38,595 nucleotides of DNA from Bacillota bacterium (GCA_017436705.1 JAFSCP010000038.1:1-38595); one strand, 5' to 3'. Counted from the stretch's first letter, positions 1 to 8,907 are shown. Numbers and translations are program-made. Notes: generated by a model from the letters alone, not told the origin.

Positions 1-1
1 G

Positions 2-967
2 TCCGGTCTGCTCGCCGGCATTCCACTGTGGCACTATTGTTCAGAGCTTCTTAACTTCAGACTCCGGACAAGCATTGCCGCTGTGCTCGCATGCGCAGGG
101 TCTTTTTTCTGCGCTTCCAGCGCAGAAAACCTTCCGGCCGCCTTTCTGACCGGGCTGGCGGCCGGCGGGCTGGCGCTGAACCTGCCCCCATGTACCATCA
201 TCGGCTGGTTCCGCGCCAGCAAGACCCTGCTGCTTGCAGCAGTATGGACTGTTTCTCTTGCACTTGGCACAGTTTATGGTCTGATTATGGAAAGGAATAC
301 TTACCTTTACCTTTTTTTATCTGCCATCTCTGCACTTTCAGGTACACTGTTCTTTCTCGAAGAACCTTTCGTCCTGCCTGCGGCACATATTGAACCTTCA
401 ACACCAGTACGCCGCAGCTGCTGTCACAAAACCATGTTTTTTGCAGCGGCCACAGGATTTGCAGGTTTTATTTCCTGCCTCACTATGCCTGAAGATGTTC
501 CATTCGACTTCTTTGTTTCTCTGGATTCATTCTTTATTGCCGGTATTATCCTGGGTCCGCTGACAGCCGGACTTATTTCCGACAATAAAAGTGTTTACAG
601 CGGCTGCATTCTTATGATCTTTCTTGGGGAACTTGCTGCAGCCGTCACTGCTCACGGAAACAGCCTGGTAAGCCTTCTTTATGCAGGCCGTTTCGCCTGC
701 GGCCTCCTGCTGTCAGGAATGCTGGTAATCATACCTGTTCTGACATATTATCTTTCTGATGTTGTCAGCTTCCGGAGACACCTTGCCATGAATTCCGCAG
801 CTGCATGCGTTGGAATGATTGCCGCCTTTCCTGTCGCTTTTCTTGCTTCCTTCCCGGCTGTTTCCGGTCTGTATACAGCACCGATTGTTTTCATAATGCT
901 GATTTTAAGTTTTTTTACTCTTTTTTCTGCCTGGAAGCACAGACTTTTCCTTTTAAAGAGCGGCTGA
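2..967 (+). CDS. MFS-like multi-spanning membrane protein, 5' end cut by the window
   Basis: The frame is open from the first bases, so the N-terminus lies outside the window. About 321 residues are visible and the GTG at 83 is probably internal. The protein is very hydrophobic, with about nine or more membrane segments separated by short loops. Charged loops such as the one near SDNKSV followed by a long helix suggest the second half of a 12-helix major facilitator superfamily carrier. No substrate signature is recognisable. It ends in a short basic tail (WKHRLFLLKSG). An extended -10 motif begins 4 nt after the stop, so the downstream ABC operon probably has its own promoter. The fold class is moderately supported and the substrate is unknown. 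Confidence 0.6.
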   Translation, partial: SGLLAGIPLWHYCSELLNFRLRTSIAAVLACAGSFFCASSAENLPAAFLTGLAAGGLALNLPPCTIIGWFRASKTLLLAAVWTVSLALGTVYGLIMERNTYLYLFLSAISALSGTLFFLEEPFVLPAAHIEPSTPVRRSCCHKTMFFAAATGFAGFISCLTMPEDVPFDFFVSLDSFFIAGIILGPLTAGLISDNKSVYSGCILMIFLGELAAAVTAHGNSLVSLLYAGRFACGLLLSGMLVIIPVLTYYLSDVVSFRRHLAMNSAAACVGMIAAFPVAFLASFPAVSGLYTAPIVFIMLILSFFTLFSAWKHRLFLLKSG

Positions 968-979
968 ATATGGTATAAT
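951..979 (+). promoter_or_regulatory. Candidate extended -10 promoter for the ABC transporter operon
   Basis: TGGTATAAT at 971-979 is a consensus extended -10 element. The -35 position (951-956, TTTTAA) is weak, as is common with extended -10 promoters. Predicted start near 986, which would give a leader of about 275 nt that contains the foldback element. Confidence 0.5.
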
Positions 980-1007
980 ATTTGCCGTTAAATTACAGAT
1001 TATTTCA

Positions 1008-1227
1008 TTTGTGCTCAATATGCCTACCCAATCAGGACTTTCGCTAAGTCCTCGTCGCGGGTGTCGGCAGTGATACAAAGCTCTGTTTGCAGAGAAACCG
1101 GCAAACTCGCCTTTGGCTCAGACAGTGCCGATTTCTTAGCTGCTCACATTCGCTTCTTAATCAGCCGACATTTACCGCTCCTGCGGAAACCGCTCAAATC
1201 CTATTGTGCAGACATATTGAGCACAAA
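1008..1227. repeat. Long imperfect inverted repeat (foldback element or structured leader)
   Basis: TTTGTGCTCAATATG at 1008-1022 is exactly complementary to 1213-1227. The match continues imperfectly inward: CCTACCCAATCAGGACTTT after the left arm resembles TCTGCACAATAGGATTT read inward from the right arm, and TGTCGGC at 1062-1068 pairs with GCCGACA at 1164-1170. Smaller hairpins lie inside: AGGACTT/AAGTCCT (1033-1051) and CTCTG-TTTG-CAGAG (about 1081-1094). No protein is evident in it. The shape suits a MITE-like element or a long hairpin in the ABC operon leader. No clear target-site duplication is visible. Confidence 0.6.
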
Positions 1228-1260
1228 CAAAATATCCCGATACTTAAAGGAGAAGTACGA

Positions 1261-1962
1261 ATGTCTTTTGTAAAATTCGAACATGTAAAAAAGACTTATC
1301 AGATGGGCGAAGTGACTATTGACGCGCTCCGCGATGCATCTTTTGAAATAGAAAAAGGAGAAATCTGCGTTATCGTCGGACCTTCCGGTGCCGGTAAGAC
1401 CACTCTCCTCAACATTCTGGGCGGCATGGACTCGCTTACTGAAGGCCATGTTTACCTTGATGGCAGCGAAATCTCCGGCTATTCAGCCAGAGAGCTGACT
1501 ACATACAGACGCCATGAAATCGGTTTCGTTTTCCAGTTCTACAATCTGGTCCAGAACCTGACTGCTGTGGAGAACGTTTCTCTGGCAACCCAGATCTGCA
1601 AAAACCCTATGGACTCCCGTGAAGCTCTTGAAAAAGTCGGTCTGGCTGACAGACTTAACAACTTTCCTGCCCAGCTTTCCGGCGGTGAGCAGCAGCGTGT
1701 GGCAATCGCCCGTGCTCTTGCCAAGAATCCCAAGCTCCTTCTCTGCGACGAACCAACCGGTGCTCTTGACTATAACACAGGCAAGGCAATTCTCAAGCTC
1801 CTGCAGGATACAGCCCACGAAACCGGCATGACCGTTGTAATCATCACTCACAATCTGGCCATTGCGCCTATGGCAGACCGCATCATCCATGTAAAGAACG
1901 GTACCGTGTCTTCTGTGGAACTCAACGAAAACAAAACTCCTGTTGAAAACATCGAATGGTAG
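1261..1962 (+). CDS. ABC transporter ATP-binding protein (MacB/LolD/BceA-type)
   Basis: A 233-residue ATPase of the family that powers FtsX-type permeases. It carries Walker [10 protein letters not shown], a Q-loop in FVFQFYNL, the signature [15 protein letters not shown], Walker [13 protein letters not shown] and an H-loop in IITHN, all in the expected order. The frame stays open upstream, but the ATG at 1261 follows AAAGGAG at a good distance and starts the family-typical [13 protein letters not shown]. The permease gene begins 16 nt after the stop, so the two probably form one export or efflux unit at the cytoplasmic membrane. Family members export antimicrobial peptides or lipids, or act in lipoprotein release. 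Which applies here cannot be read from the sequence. Confidence 0.92.
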   Translation: MSFVKFEHVKKTYQMGEVTIDALRDASFEIEKGEICVIVGPSGAGKTTLLNILGGMDSLTEGHVYLDGSEISGYSARELTTYRRHEIGFVFQFYNLVQNLTAVENVSLATQICKNPMDSREALEKVGLADRLNNFPAQLSGGEQQRVAIARALAKNPKLLLCDEPTGALDYNTGKAILKLLQDTAHETGMTVVIITHNLAIAPMADRIIHVKNGTVSSVELNENKTPVENIEW

Positions 1963-1978
1963 AAAGGCTGGATGACTG

Positions 1979-4900
1979 ATGAAGAACATGATGCGAAAAT
2001 CCACCTTCCGGGAAATCCACGGCAGCTTCAGCCGCTGGGCGGCAATCCTGGCCATTGTGGCTCTGGGCGTAGGCTTTTTTACAGGCCTGAAAGTCTCAAG
2101 AGAAGCCTTTGTGGTAACGGGGGATAAATATTTAAAAGAAAACAACCTCTTCGATTTCCAGCTGATTTCCACCCTGGGTTTCGAAGACGAAAACATAGAT
2201 GAAATAGCCGCAGTTGCCGGTGTAAATCATGCTGCCGGTTCATGGTCACAGGATGCAGTGGTCACCGTTTCCCGCAGTGAGGGTGAAGCCGTTGCCAAAC
2301 TTCACACCATAAATGACAGAATCAATACACCTGTACTTGTATCCGGCAGAATGCCCGAAAACGGCAATGAGTGTCTCGCAGATTCAATTTATTTCGGCGA
2401 AGACTCCGTCGGACGTACAATTACCATTGTAAAGACAAACAGCGATGAAGACGCTGATGAAATACTGGCTTACAAAGAATATACCATTTCGGGTACCGCA
2501 CAGTCACCGCTCTACATGAACTACGAACGCGGTTCCACTTCTCTGGGCAGCGGCAGCGTAGCCTTTTTCCTTCTTCTTCCTGAAGATGGATGGGATGCTG
2601 ACTACTACACCGAAATGTATGTGGATGCAGACGCCGGCGGTGAAATTTTCAGCGACGAATATAACGATGTAGCAGATGCCATGGAAAAGCCTCTCGAAAC
2701 TGCTCTTGAAAACAGTGCAAACGGCCGCTATGACGATATCATGACCGAAGCAAATGAAGAACTTGCAGAAGCCGAAGAAAAGCTGGCAGACGCCAAAATC
2801 GAGCTTGCCGATGCTGAAAAAGAGCTGGCAGACGGCGAGCGTGAACTTAAAGATGCTGAAAAGAAGCTCAGAGATGGCGAAGACGAACTTGCAGAAAACG
2901 AGCAGAAACTTGATGATGCCCGTGCTGATCTTGAAAAAGCACGCGCTGACTATGAAGAAGGTCTTGCTCAGTACAACCAGGAAAAGGCCGATGCCTATGC
3001 TCAGCTGGATGAACTTCTTGCAAGTTTCGAACCTGCCAAAGGCACACCTTTCTATGCTCAGTACTACGCCCAGTATGAAGCTGCAAAAGCAGAAGCTGAT
3101 GCTCAGTTTGAAGCAGCATGGACAGAGCTGGAAGATGGCCGGCTGCAGATAGAAGATGGCGAACGCGAAGTCGAAGAAGGCCTTGCGGCCATCGAAGATG
3201 CTAAAAAAGAAATTGCTGACGGTAAAAAGGAAATTGCTGACGGCAAAAAAGAAATTGCTGACGGTAAACGTGAAATTGCAGATGCAAAGAAGGAACTTGC
3301 CGATGCAGAAGAAGAGCTTGATGATGCCCGCGACGAGATTGAGGATATCGAAAACCCTGATACATATGTTCTGGGCCGCGATACCAATATAGGCTATGTG
3401 TGCTTTGACAGTGACACTGCCATTGTGGCTGGTCTTTCCAAGGTCTTTCCGGTATTCTTCTTCATAGTGGCTGCCCTCGTGGTAATGACCACAATGACCA
3501 GAATGGTCGATGAGCAGAGAACCCAGATTGGTGTTCTCAAAGCTCTGGGCTACGGCAAAGGACAGATTCTTGGAAAATACATTTTCTACTCCTCCAGCGC
3601 AGCTCTGATGGGCGGAATCGCCGGATTCTTTGCTGGTTCTTACCTGTTCCCTTATGTAATCTGGGTAGCCTACAATATGATGTACGGCTTTGCACCGCTG
3701 ACCTTCGTGCTCAACTGGGTTGTTGGCGGCGCCTGCATTGCAGTCGCACTGGTATGTGCCCTCAGTGCTACCATGTACTCCTGTTACAGAGAACTTTCCG
3801 AAGTTCCTGCACAGCTTATCAGGCCTAAGGCTCCGGCTCTGGGCAAGAGAATTCTTCTCGAAAGAATCCACTTTATCTGGGACCGCCTGCCGTTCCTGCA
3901 CAAAGTCTCCATGAGAAATATTTTCCGCTACAAGAAGAGATTTTTCATGATGGTGCTTGGAATCTGCGGCTGCACTGCCCTGCTGGTTACCGGTTTCGGT
4001 ATCGGTGATACAATCAAGACGGTTGTACCTTCCCAGTACGACGAAATCTACTTTGTAGACTATACTGTAACTTTTGACAAAGACATAAACGAAGACGAAA
4101 AGGCCGAATTCCTTGCAGAAAACACTGACACCGTGTCTGATGCCCTTTTCCTTTATACTATTTCCGTTGATGCCCAGGCCAACAACTCAATCAAAACCGT
4201 CAACATGGTGGTAGCAAAAAATGATGACCCTGTCGGAAAGTTCATCGACCTGCACACAGAAGACGGCATCCCTATTGAATATCCTGCCAAGGGTGAGTGC
4301 ATTATCAACACCAACCTGGCACGTATGATGAAGCTTGACATAGGTGATGACCTGACAGTTTTCGACAGCGACAAGCGTGAAATCACAGCCGAAATCACTG
4401 CCATCTGCGAAAACTATGTAAATAACTACTTCTATATCAACGACGAAACTTATGAAGAGTTTTACGGCGACCTGGAAACCAACGCGGCTTTCGTCAAGGG
4501 TATCCCTGGCGAAGACGGCAAAGTAGAAGACCCGCATGGTGATGGTGCCAAGCTGATGAACGCAGACAATGTTGCTGCCGTTTCAGTTACCATGGACTTC
4601 AAGGACCGTATCGCAACCACACTTGAAGGCCTCAATGCAGTAATCCTGCTGGTTATTATCTGCGCAGGTGCCCTGGCTTTCATCGTGCTCTACAACCTGA
4701 CCAACATAAACATTACCGAGCGAATCAGAGAAATCGCAACCATCAAAGTTCTCGGTTTCTACCCTAACGAAACATCAGCCTATGTTTTCAGGGAAAACCT
4801 GGTGCTCACAGCAGTTTCCGCCCTGGTGGGCCTGCCTCTTGGAACCTGGCTGAATCAGTTCGTAATGGGTCAGGTAAAGATTGACCTGATGTATTTCGAC

Positions 4901-5032
4901 ATTCATGTCCTTCCTGCCAGCTATATTTATGCTGTAGTAATGACATTCATATTTGCAGGGATTGTAAACTTCGCAATGTACTTCAGACTCCAGAAAATCA
5001 GCATGACCGAGTCGCTGAAATCAATTGAATAA
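1979..5032 (+). CDS. Giant FtsX-like ABC permease with a long coiled-coil insertion
   Basis: 1017 residues. One membrane segment lies near residues 20-37, then an extracytoplasmic region, then an uninterrupted Ala/Glu/Asp/Lys-rich coiled coil at about 256-458 made of heptad-like ELADAEKELADG repeats. Three helices follow (about 485-600) and end the first FtsX repeat. A second repeat has a helix near 649-680, an extracytoplasmic domain at about 680-880 and three C-terminal helices. Ordinary MacB-type permeases are about 400-650 residues, so the coiled coil is the main extra. It should project outside the membrane, where it could reach into the cell wall. It is the partner of the ATPase just upstream. 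The start follows only a weak ribosome binding site, so coupling to the ATPase gene is likely. The substrate is unknown. Confidence 0.9.
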   Translation: MKNMMRKSTFREIHGSFSRWAAILAIVALGVGFFTGLKVSREAFVVTGDKYLKENNLFDFQLISTLGFEDENIDEIAAVAGVNHAAGSWSQDAVVTVSRSEGEAVAKLHTINDRINTPVLVSGRMPENGNECLADSIYFGEDSVGRTITIVKTNSDEDADEILAYKEYTISGTAQSPLYMNYERGSTSLGSGSVAFFLLLPEDGWDADYYTEMYVDADAGGEIFSDEYNDVADAMEKPLETALENSANGRYDDIMTEANEELAEAEEKLADAKIELADAEKELADGERELKDAEKKLRDGEDELAENEQKLDDARADLEKARADYEEGLAQYNQEKADAYAQLDELLASFEPAKGTPFYAQYYAQYEAAKAEADAQFEAAWTELEDGRLQIEDGEREVEEGLAAIEDAKKEIADGKKEIADGKKEIADGKREIADAKKELADAEEELDDARDEIEDIENPDTYVLGRDTNIGYVCFDSDTAIVAGLSKVFPVFFFIVAALVVMTTMTRMVDEQRTQIGVLKALGYGKGQILGKYIFYSSSAALMGGIAGFFAGSYLFPYVIWVAYNMMYGFAPLTFVLNWVVGGACIAVALVCALSATMYSCYRELSEVPAQLIRPKAPALGKRILLERIHFIWDRLPFLHKVSMRNIFRYKKRFFMMVLGICGCTALLVTGFGIGDTIKTVVPSQYDEIYFVDYTVTFDKDINEDEKAEFLAENTDTVSDALFLYTISVDAQANNSIKTVNMVVAKNDDPVGKFIDLHTEDGIPIEYPAKGECIINTNLARMMKLDIGDDLTVFDSDKREITAEITAICENYVNNYFYINDETYEEFYGDLETNAAFVKGIPGEDGKVEDPHGDGAKLMNADNVAAVSVTMDFKDRIATTLEGLNAVILLVIICAGALAFIVLYNLTNINITERIREIATIKVLGFYPNETSAYVFRENLVLTAVSALVGLPLGTWLNQFVMGQVKIDLMYFDIHVLPASYIYAVVMTFIFAGIVNFAMYFRLQKISMTESLKSIE
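3209..3292 (+). repeat. Four tandem 21-bp units coding for KKEIADG-type heptads
   Basis: Units at 3209-3229, 3230-3250, 3251-3271 and 3272-3292 all begin GAAATTGC. The first three differ at only a few bases and the fourth is more diverged. Each codes for one heptad of the permease coiled coil, so gain or loss of a unit keeps the reading frame. Confidence 0.85.
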
Positions 5033-5041
5033 CTGCACTTT

Positions 5042-5073
5042 AAAAGGGGTCACCTCATCCGGTGATCCCTTTT
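5042..5073. terminator. Bidirectional terminator between the permease and thioesterase genes
   Basis: AAAAGGGGTCACC (5042-5054) pairs with GGTGATCCCTTTT (5061-5073) through one G-T wobble, with loop TCATCC. The A- and T-rich ends serve both strands, as expected between convergent genes. Confidence 0.8.
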
Positions 5074-5086
5074 CTTGTATGGTTAA

Positions 5087-5833
5087 TTATCTGGTTGTGA
5101 TTCCAATCTCAGCCTCTACATTGAGCTGGCCGTCTTCCCTGAATGTCTGGAAAAGGTACACGCCGTCTTCAGTCTTCATGCGTCTGATAGTAACCTTGGT
5201 TCCCATAGGGGCTTCGTTGCCGAAGTGAATACGCACATATGAAACCCTGTACTTGCCGTCATAAAGCTCCGGAATGTAATCGCAGAGCAGGTCCAGAGAA
5301 TATGTGTTGTTCATATGGCAGTTGTAGTCGCAGTCGCTGAGCAGAACCTGCTTTTCGCCCACCGTTTCCATGGCTTCTGTCTGTTCTTTCGTAATACGCA
5401 TCTTGGCAGATGTGAGCACTTCCTTGTACTCGTCGTGGGTGTAATTTGTAAGGTCCACTTCATCAACCTTCATGATTTTGCGGGTCTTGGTGTTTACCAT
5501 TGTCCACTGACTGGAAATTTCCGCAGCAATTTCATCACCCTTTTTAATCATATAATTTCTCAGGAAAGTCGCTCTGGTGCTGGGACATGGCCAGGTATAA
5601 ACCTGTACCGGCTCGTTCATTGCTATGTCATCGTGAATTACCAGATCCAGGCGGCTGAGCATAAAAGCCTTGCCTTCGTCAAGAAGCTCATCGTATGATG
5701 GTCTTTCCAGCGTCATCTGGTAGTCGCCGCACTCCTGCATCTTGCGCAGCATTCCTGCCGGACGTGCCATCCTGTTCATGTCCACGTTATATACATCAAA
5801 TCTGCTCGGCATGTTATATACTTCTTTTTTCAT
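5087..5833 (-). CDS. Acyl-ACP thioesterase family protein
   Basis: 248 residues, the usual size for bacterial members of the FatA/FatB-like acyl-ACP thioesterase family, which has two hotdog domains. The second hotdog carries SDCDYNCHMNNTYSLDL, matching the conserved D-x-N-x-H-x-N-N segment around the active site. The family releases fatty acids from acyl carrier protein, so this enzyme would tune chain release in the cytoplasm. The gene starts 3 nt after the stop of the ogt-like gene and shares its transcript; AGAGAGG in the end of that gene serves as ribosome binding site. It ends against the bidirectional terminator. The functional link to DNA repair is probably just shared transcription. 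Confidence 0.85.
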   Translation of the reverse strand: MKKEVYNMPSRFDVYNVDMNRMARPAGMLRKMQECGDYQMTLERPSYDELLDEGKAFMLSRLDLVIHDDIAMNEPVQVYTWPCPSTRATFLRNYMIKKGDEIAAEISSQWTMVNTKTRKIMKVDEVDLTNYTHDEYKEVLTSAKMRITKEQTEAMETVGEKQVLLSDCDYNCHMNNTYSLDLLCDYIPELYDGKYRVSYVRIHFGNEAPMGTKVTIRRMKTEDGVYLFQTFREDGQLNVEAEIGITTR

Positions 5834-5836
5834 CTC

Positions 5837-6328
5837 TTATCGGTTACCTCTCTTTATAATATCTATATTCTCAATTTTCTGCAGAATAATTTTATTTTCA
5901 ATCCCCGAGCTGAAACCGCCCAGGCTTCCGTCTCCGCTTATCACTCTGTGACACGGCACCACTATCAGCAAAGGATTCTTTCCGATATTGCTGCCTGCAG
6001 CTCTCTGCGCCTTCGGCTTTCCTGCCGCTGCCGCAACCTGGCCGTAACTCATGGTCTGTCCGTAAGGAATGGTCATAAGTACATTCCATACCGCCACCTG
6101 AAAGTCTGTGCCGCGTAGTTCAATATTCAGGTCGAAAGTTTGTCGATTGCCATCGAAATATTCAGTGAGCTGTTTTTTTGCCTTCATAATTTCGGAGCAA
6201 TCCAGTTCATCTGTAAATTCTTCCACACACTCTGCCTTTCCACGCAGCAGTTCAACACCTGTTATTTTACCGCTTTCTGCCATGATTTCAAGAGTTCCCA
6301 TTGGCGTTTCCAAAAAACCTTTGCTCAT
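5837..6328 (-). CDS. ogt: Methylated-DNA-[protein]-cysteine S-methyltransferase (Ogt/AdaB type)
   Basis: 163 residues. It removes alkyl groups from O6-alkylguanine by transfer to its own cysteine, a single-use repair. The hallmark PCHRVI (in VVPCHRVISGDG) carries the acceptor Cys, followed by LGGFSSGIENKIILQ as in known members. The helix-turn-helix part around IPYGQTMSYGQVAAAAGKP is also typical, as is the Asn in AAGSNIGKNPL. The short N-terminal domain (MGTLEIMAESGKITGV) is complete. AAGAGGAAA precedes the ATG. It is first in a two-gene operon with the thioesterase. Stress genes for rubrerythrin, ExoIII and ProC lie upstream on the same strand but have their own signals. Confidence 0.93.
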   Translation of the reverse strand: MSKGFLETPMGTLEIMAESGKITGVELLRGKAECVEEFTDELDCSEIMKAKKQLTEYFDGNRQTFDLNIELRGTDFQVAVWNVLMTIPYGQTMSYGQVAAAAGKPKAQRAAGSNIGKNPLLIVVPCHRVISGDGSLGGFSSGIENKIILQKIENIDIIKRGNR

Positions 6329-6695
6329 AATGTAATTTCCTCTTATGTTGTATATTAATTCACTTTATGTATATTATTTTTCATTATTGAATGTTGCCCG
6401 TTTTCTTTTGGACAGTAAAAATCTATTTCAAGAAAACATTTTCCTTTTTTACCCTGCAAATTATAAGTTCCAGGTGCGTAATCACATGACTCTTGATTGT
6501 AGCTATCCAATCCGCCAGTATTTCCAACACTTTTCGTTAAGGTTCTCCTTTTTTCGACGCCAGTACCGACTTAGTTTTAATACATTTTTATGAATGTTTT
6601 TCAAACGGGCCGTAATGTTTTCCCACAGAAAACAAACACGCGAAAATGAAAACCGCCATAAAACTACCACAAAACCGCCGCGAAAAACATTCAGT
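6329..6695. other. AT-rich spacer with nested inverted repeats, no gene seen
   Basis: No convincing coding frame on either strand. It holds GTTTTCTT/AAGAAAAC arms (6400-6407 and 6430-6437), a perfect 7-bp hairpin TGTTTTC-CCACA-GAAAACA (6616-6634), and outer 12-bp arms TGAATGTTTTTC (6591-6602) and GAAAAACATTCA (6682-6693) around it. AAAACCGCC occurs twice near 6640-6680. The promoter of the ogt operon should lie near 6340-6400 on the minus strand, but I cannot place it with confidence. Confidence 0.5.
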
Positions 6696-6727
6696 AAAAA
6701 GCAAGGCCCCTGCCGTCGCAGGAGCCT
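6696..6727 (-). terminator. Terminator of the rubrerythrin gene
   Basis: Read on the minus strand, AGGCTCCTGC (6727-6718) pairs with GCAGGGGCCT (6713-6704) through one T-G wobble across loop GACG. It is followed by TGCTTTTT. It sits 19 nt past the stop codon. Confidence 0.85.
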
Positions 6728-6745
6728 GAATGCCTCAAGTTAAAA

Positions 6746-7279
6746 TTAATAGTTTTCTTTTCTTACTTCGAAGTAAGCCTGTGGGTGTACGCATACAGGA
6801 CATACCTTAGGAGCCTTAGGTCCGATTACAAGGTGTCCGCAGTTTCTGCATTCCCAGATGGTTTCTTCAGCCTTTTCGAATACGGCCTGCATTTCAACAT
6901 TCTTAAGCAGTGCTCTGTATCTTTCTTCATGAGTCTTTTCAATTGCTGCTACCATTCTGAATCTTGCAGCGAGTGCTGTGAAGCCTTCTTCTTCAGCTTC
7001 TTTAGCAAATGTATCGTACATGTCAGTCCATTCGTAGTATTCGCCTTCTGCAGCGTGGAGCAGGTTCTGAGCTGTATCCCCTAATTCTCCAAGTTCCTTG
7101 AACCACATTTTAGCGTGTTCTTTTTCGTTATCTGCTGTAGCGGAGAAAATTGCTGCAATCTGTTCGTAGCCTTCCTTCTTAGCTACGCTTGCAAAATATG
7201 TATATTTGTTTCTGGCCTGTGATTCGCCTGCGAACGCAGCCCATAAATTAGCTTCTGTTTTTGTTCCTTTATAGTCCAT
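6746..7279 (-). CDS. rbr: Rubrerythrin
   Basis: 177 residues. It reduces hydrogen peroxide in anaerobes with electrons passed through a rubredoxin-type iron centre. The N-terminal four-helix ferritin-like domain (about 1-135) supplies the diiron ligands, visible in [21 protein letters not shown] and EKTHEERY. The C-terminal rubredoxin-like domain has CRNCG and CPVC, the four Cys iron ligands. An upstream Met would add 16 residues, but [12 protein letters not shown] at 7279 fits the family and follows GTGAGG. It is a single-gene transcript with its own strong promoter and terminator. Confidence 0.95.
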   Translation of the reverse strand: MDYKGTKTEANLWAAFAGESQARNKYTYFASVAKKEGYEQIAAIFSATADNEKEHAKMWFKELGELGDTAQNLLHAAEGEYYEWTDMYDTFAKEAEEEGFTALAARFRMVAAIEKTHEERYRALLKNVEMQAVFEKAEETIWECRNCGHLVIGPKAPKVCPVCVHPQAYFEVRKENY

Positions 7280-7342
7280 TGGTCTGTACCTCACTCTTTC
7301 ATTTGATTTCAGCAGATACCGCATCAACCTGCCGTTGTGGTA

Positions 7343-7371
7343 ATTATACCACTTTTTACAGATTTACTCAA
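7343..7371 (-). promoter_or_regulatory. Promoter of the rubrerythrin gene
   Basis: On the minus strand, TTGAGT (7371-7366), a 17-bp spacer, and TATAAT (7348-7343) with the extended TGG just upstream of the -10. The -35 overlaps the stop codon of proC. Predicted start near 7336. Confidence 0.8.
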
Positions 7372-8146
7372 GTAAAATTTTATCAATTGCTTTAATAAAT
7401 GCAGAACGCACTCCGGCTTCTTCAAGAGCCGCAACCCCGCGTATTGTAGTTCCTCCAGGGGAGCAGACCTGATCTTTAAGCTGTCCCGGATGAATCCCGC
7501 TTTCCATAAAAAGTTTTGCAGCACCTTCCATGGTACTTGCTGCCAGCCGGTAGGCTTTTTCCCGAGGCAGGCCATTTTTTACACCACCGTCTCCCATAGC
7601 TTCAATAATCATATCGAAGAAAGCAGGCCCGCAGCCTGAAATTGCCATGCCTGCATTCATCAGATGGCTTGGAAGTTCAACCCAGCCGCCCACACTTTCA
7701 AGAAGGTCTTTCAGCTGTTGCCTGTCATCTTCAGCCAGAGTGTTTTTTTCTTCGAGCAGTATTGTGCCTGCACCCACTGACACCGGCGTATTCGGCATAA
7801 TGTACTGGACAGCCACACATTCAGGAAGGTACTTTTCGTACTTGTCAAAATTCCAGCCTGCAGCAACAGAAATCAAAGTTTTTCCTTCCAGTACATCGCC
7901 CAGTTCTTCAATGACGCCTTCTATCTGATAAGGTTTGCAGGCCATAATCAGCGTGTCACATGCTTCCGCCATTCCGGTCAGACTGCTGCAAGGTACGAAA
8001 CCGATCTTTTCAGCATTGGCAGCCAGTTTCTGCTGGTTCGGAGCATATGCAAGGATATCCTCAGCTGAAACTTTTCCTGAAGCAATAAAACCTTCTGCAA
8101 GTGCGCGGGCCATGTTTCCCATGCCTATAAAACCTATTTTCTTCAT
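7364..8146 (-). CDS. proC: Pyrroline-5-carboxylate reductase
   Basis: 260 residues, the normal length. It reduces 1-pyrroline-5-carboxylate to proline with NAD(P)H. The Rossmann motif IGFIGMGNMARALAEGF is at the N-terminus, followed by the family segments MPNTPVSVGAG and SGCGPAFFDMIIEAMGDGGVKNGLPR. The C-terminal dimerisation domain holds the family signature around HPGQLKDQVCSPGGTTIRGVAAL. The ATG overlaps the stop of the ExoIII gene by one base (TAATG), so the two are translationally coupled and share a transcript from the HxlR promoter. No other proline gene is in the window. Confidence 0.95.
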   Translation of the reverse strand: MKKIGFIGMGNMARALAEGFIASGKVSAEDILAYAPNQQKLAANAEKIGFVPCSSLTGMAEACDTLIMACKPYQIEGVIEELGDVLEGKTLISVAAGWNFDKYEKYLPECVAVQYIMPNTPVSVGAGTILLEEKNTLAEDDRQQLKDLLESVGGWVELPSHLMNAGMAISGCGPAFFDMIIEAMGDGGVKNGLPREKAYRLAASTMEGAAKLFMESGIHPGQLKDQVCSPGGTTIRGVAALEEAGVRSAFIKAIDKILLE

Positions 8147-8907
8147 TACTGTGCCTCCTTAAGTTCCAGTTCCACCGGACAGTGGTCTGAGCCGAAAACA
8201 CCGGTGTGAATCTTCGCACCGGCCAGACGGTCAGCCAGCGAACCTGAAGTTATGAAATAGTCAATTCTCCATCCGGCGTTCTTTTCACGGGCTTTGAACC
8301 GGTATGACCACCAGGAGTAGATTCCTTCCTGATCAGGATAAAAATATCTGAAAGTATCAATGAAGCCAGCATCAAGAAGCTGACTCATCTTGCCTCGTTC
8401 TTCATCAGTAAAACCTGCATTTCTTCGGTTTGTCTTAGGATTTTTAAGGTCTATTTCCTTGTGAGCAACATTGAGGTCGCCGCAGAAAACCACAGGTTTT
8501 GACACTTCAAGTCCTTTAATATAAGCCTGGAAATCGTCTTCCCACTTCATGCGGTACTCTAGACGCTTAAGTTCGTCCTGAGAGTTAGGTGTGTAGACAG
8601 TCACTACATAAATATCTTCAAACTCAAGTGTAATCACACGGCCTTCGTGGTCATGTTCATCAATGCCGATACCATAAGCCACTGACAGAGGTTCTTTCTT
8701 GGTGAAGATTGCAGTGCCGGAGTATCCCTTCTTGTCAGCATAATTCCAGTACTGATGGTATCCCGGCAGGTCCATTTCAATCTGTCCGGCCTGAAGTTTG
8801 GTCTCTTGCAGACAGAAAACATCTGCATCTATTTCGTTGAAAAACTCCATAAAGTTTTTTCCCATAACGGCTCTGAGACCGTTTACATTCCATGATATCA
8901 GTTTCAT
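8146..8907 (-). CDS. Exonuclease III / AP endonuclease, internal-start form of the fusion
   Basis: The alternative product starts at the internal ATG, giving 253 residues, which matches stand-alone ExoA/ExoIII enzymes that cut DNA at abasic sites. [13 protein letters not shown] is the normal N-terminus of this family. The G6 run about 6 nt upstream can serve as a ribosome binding site, so a free nuclease is likely made even if the fused frame is genuine. All metal and catalytic motifs are intact: Asn in SWNVNG, Glu in QETK, Asp and Asn in GDLN, and Asp and His in GSDH. Confidence 0.7.
   Translation of the reverse strand: MKLISWNVNGLRAVMGKNFMEFFNEIDADVFCLQETKLQAGQIEMDLPGYHQYWNYADKKGYSGTAIFTKKEPLSVAYGIGIDEHDHEGRVITLEFEDIYVVTVYTPNSQDELKRLEYRMKWEDDFQAYIKGLEVSKPVVFCGDLNVAHKEIDLKNPKTNRRNAGFTDEERGKMSQLLDAGFIDTFRYFYPDQEGIYSWWSYRFKAREKNAGWRIDYFITSGSLADRLAGAKIHTGVFGSDHCPVELELKEAQ

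Noticed and set aside
1008-1227. Insertion sequence with a transposase
   Set aside because: It is far too short and has no coding capacity; only a non-autonomous element or structured leader is possible.
1087-1260. Extended N-terminus of the ABC ATPase
   Set aside because: The extra 58 residues come from the foldback element; the ATG at 1261 has a good ribosome binding site and the family-typical start.
3209-3292. Short direct repeats resembling a CRISPR or minisatellite
   Set aside because: The units are contiguous without spacers, in frame, and code for coiled-coil heptads.
2504-3901. 465-residue open frame on the minus strand
   Set aside because: It is the mirror of the FtsX-like coiled coil. 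Low-complexity Phe/Ile/Cys content and no ribosome binding site show it is a shadow.
7324-7575. 83-residue minus-strand frame between rubrerythrin and proC
   Set aside because: It overlaps the end of proC in another frame, spans the rubrerythrin promoter and has no protein-like features.
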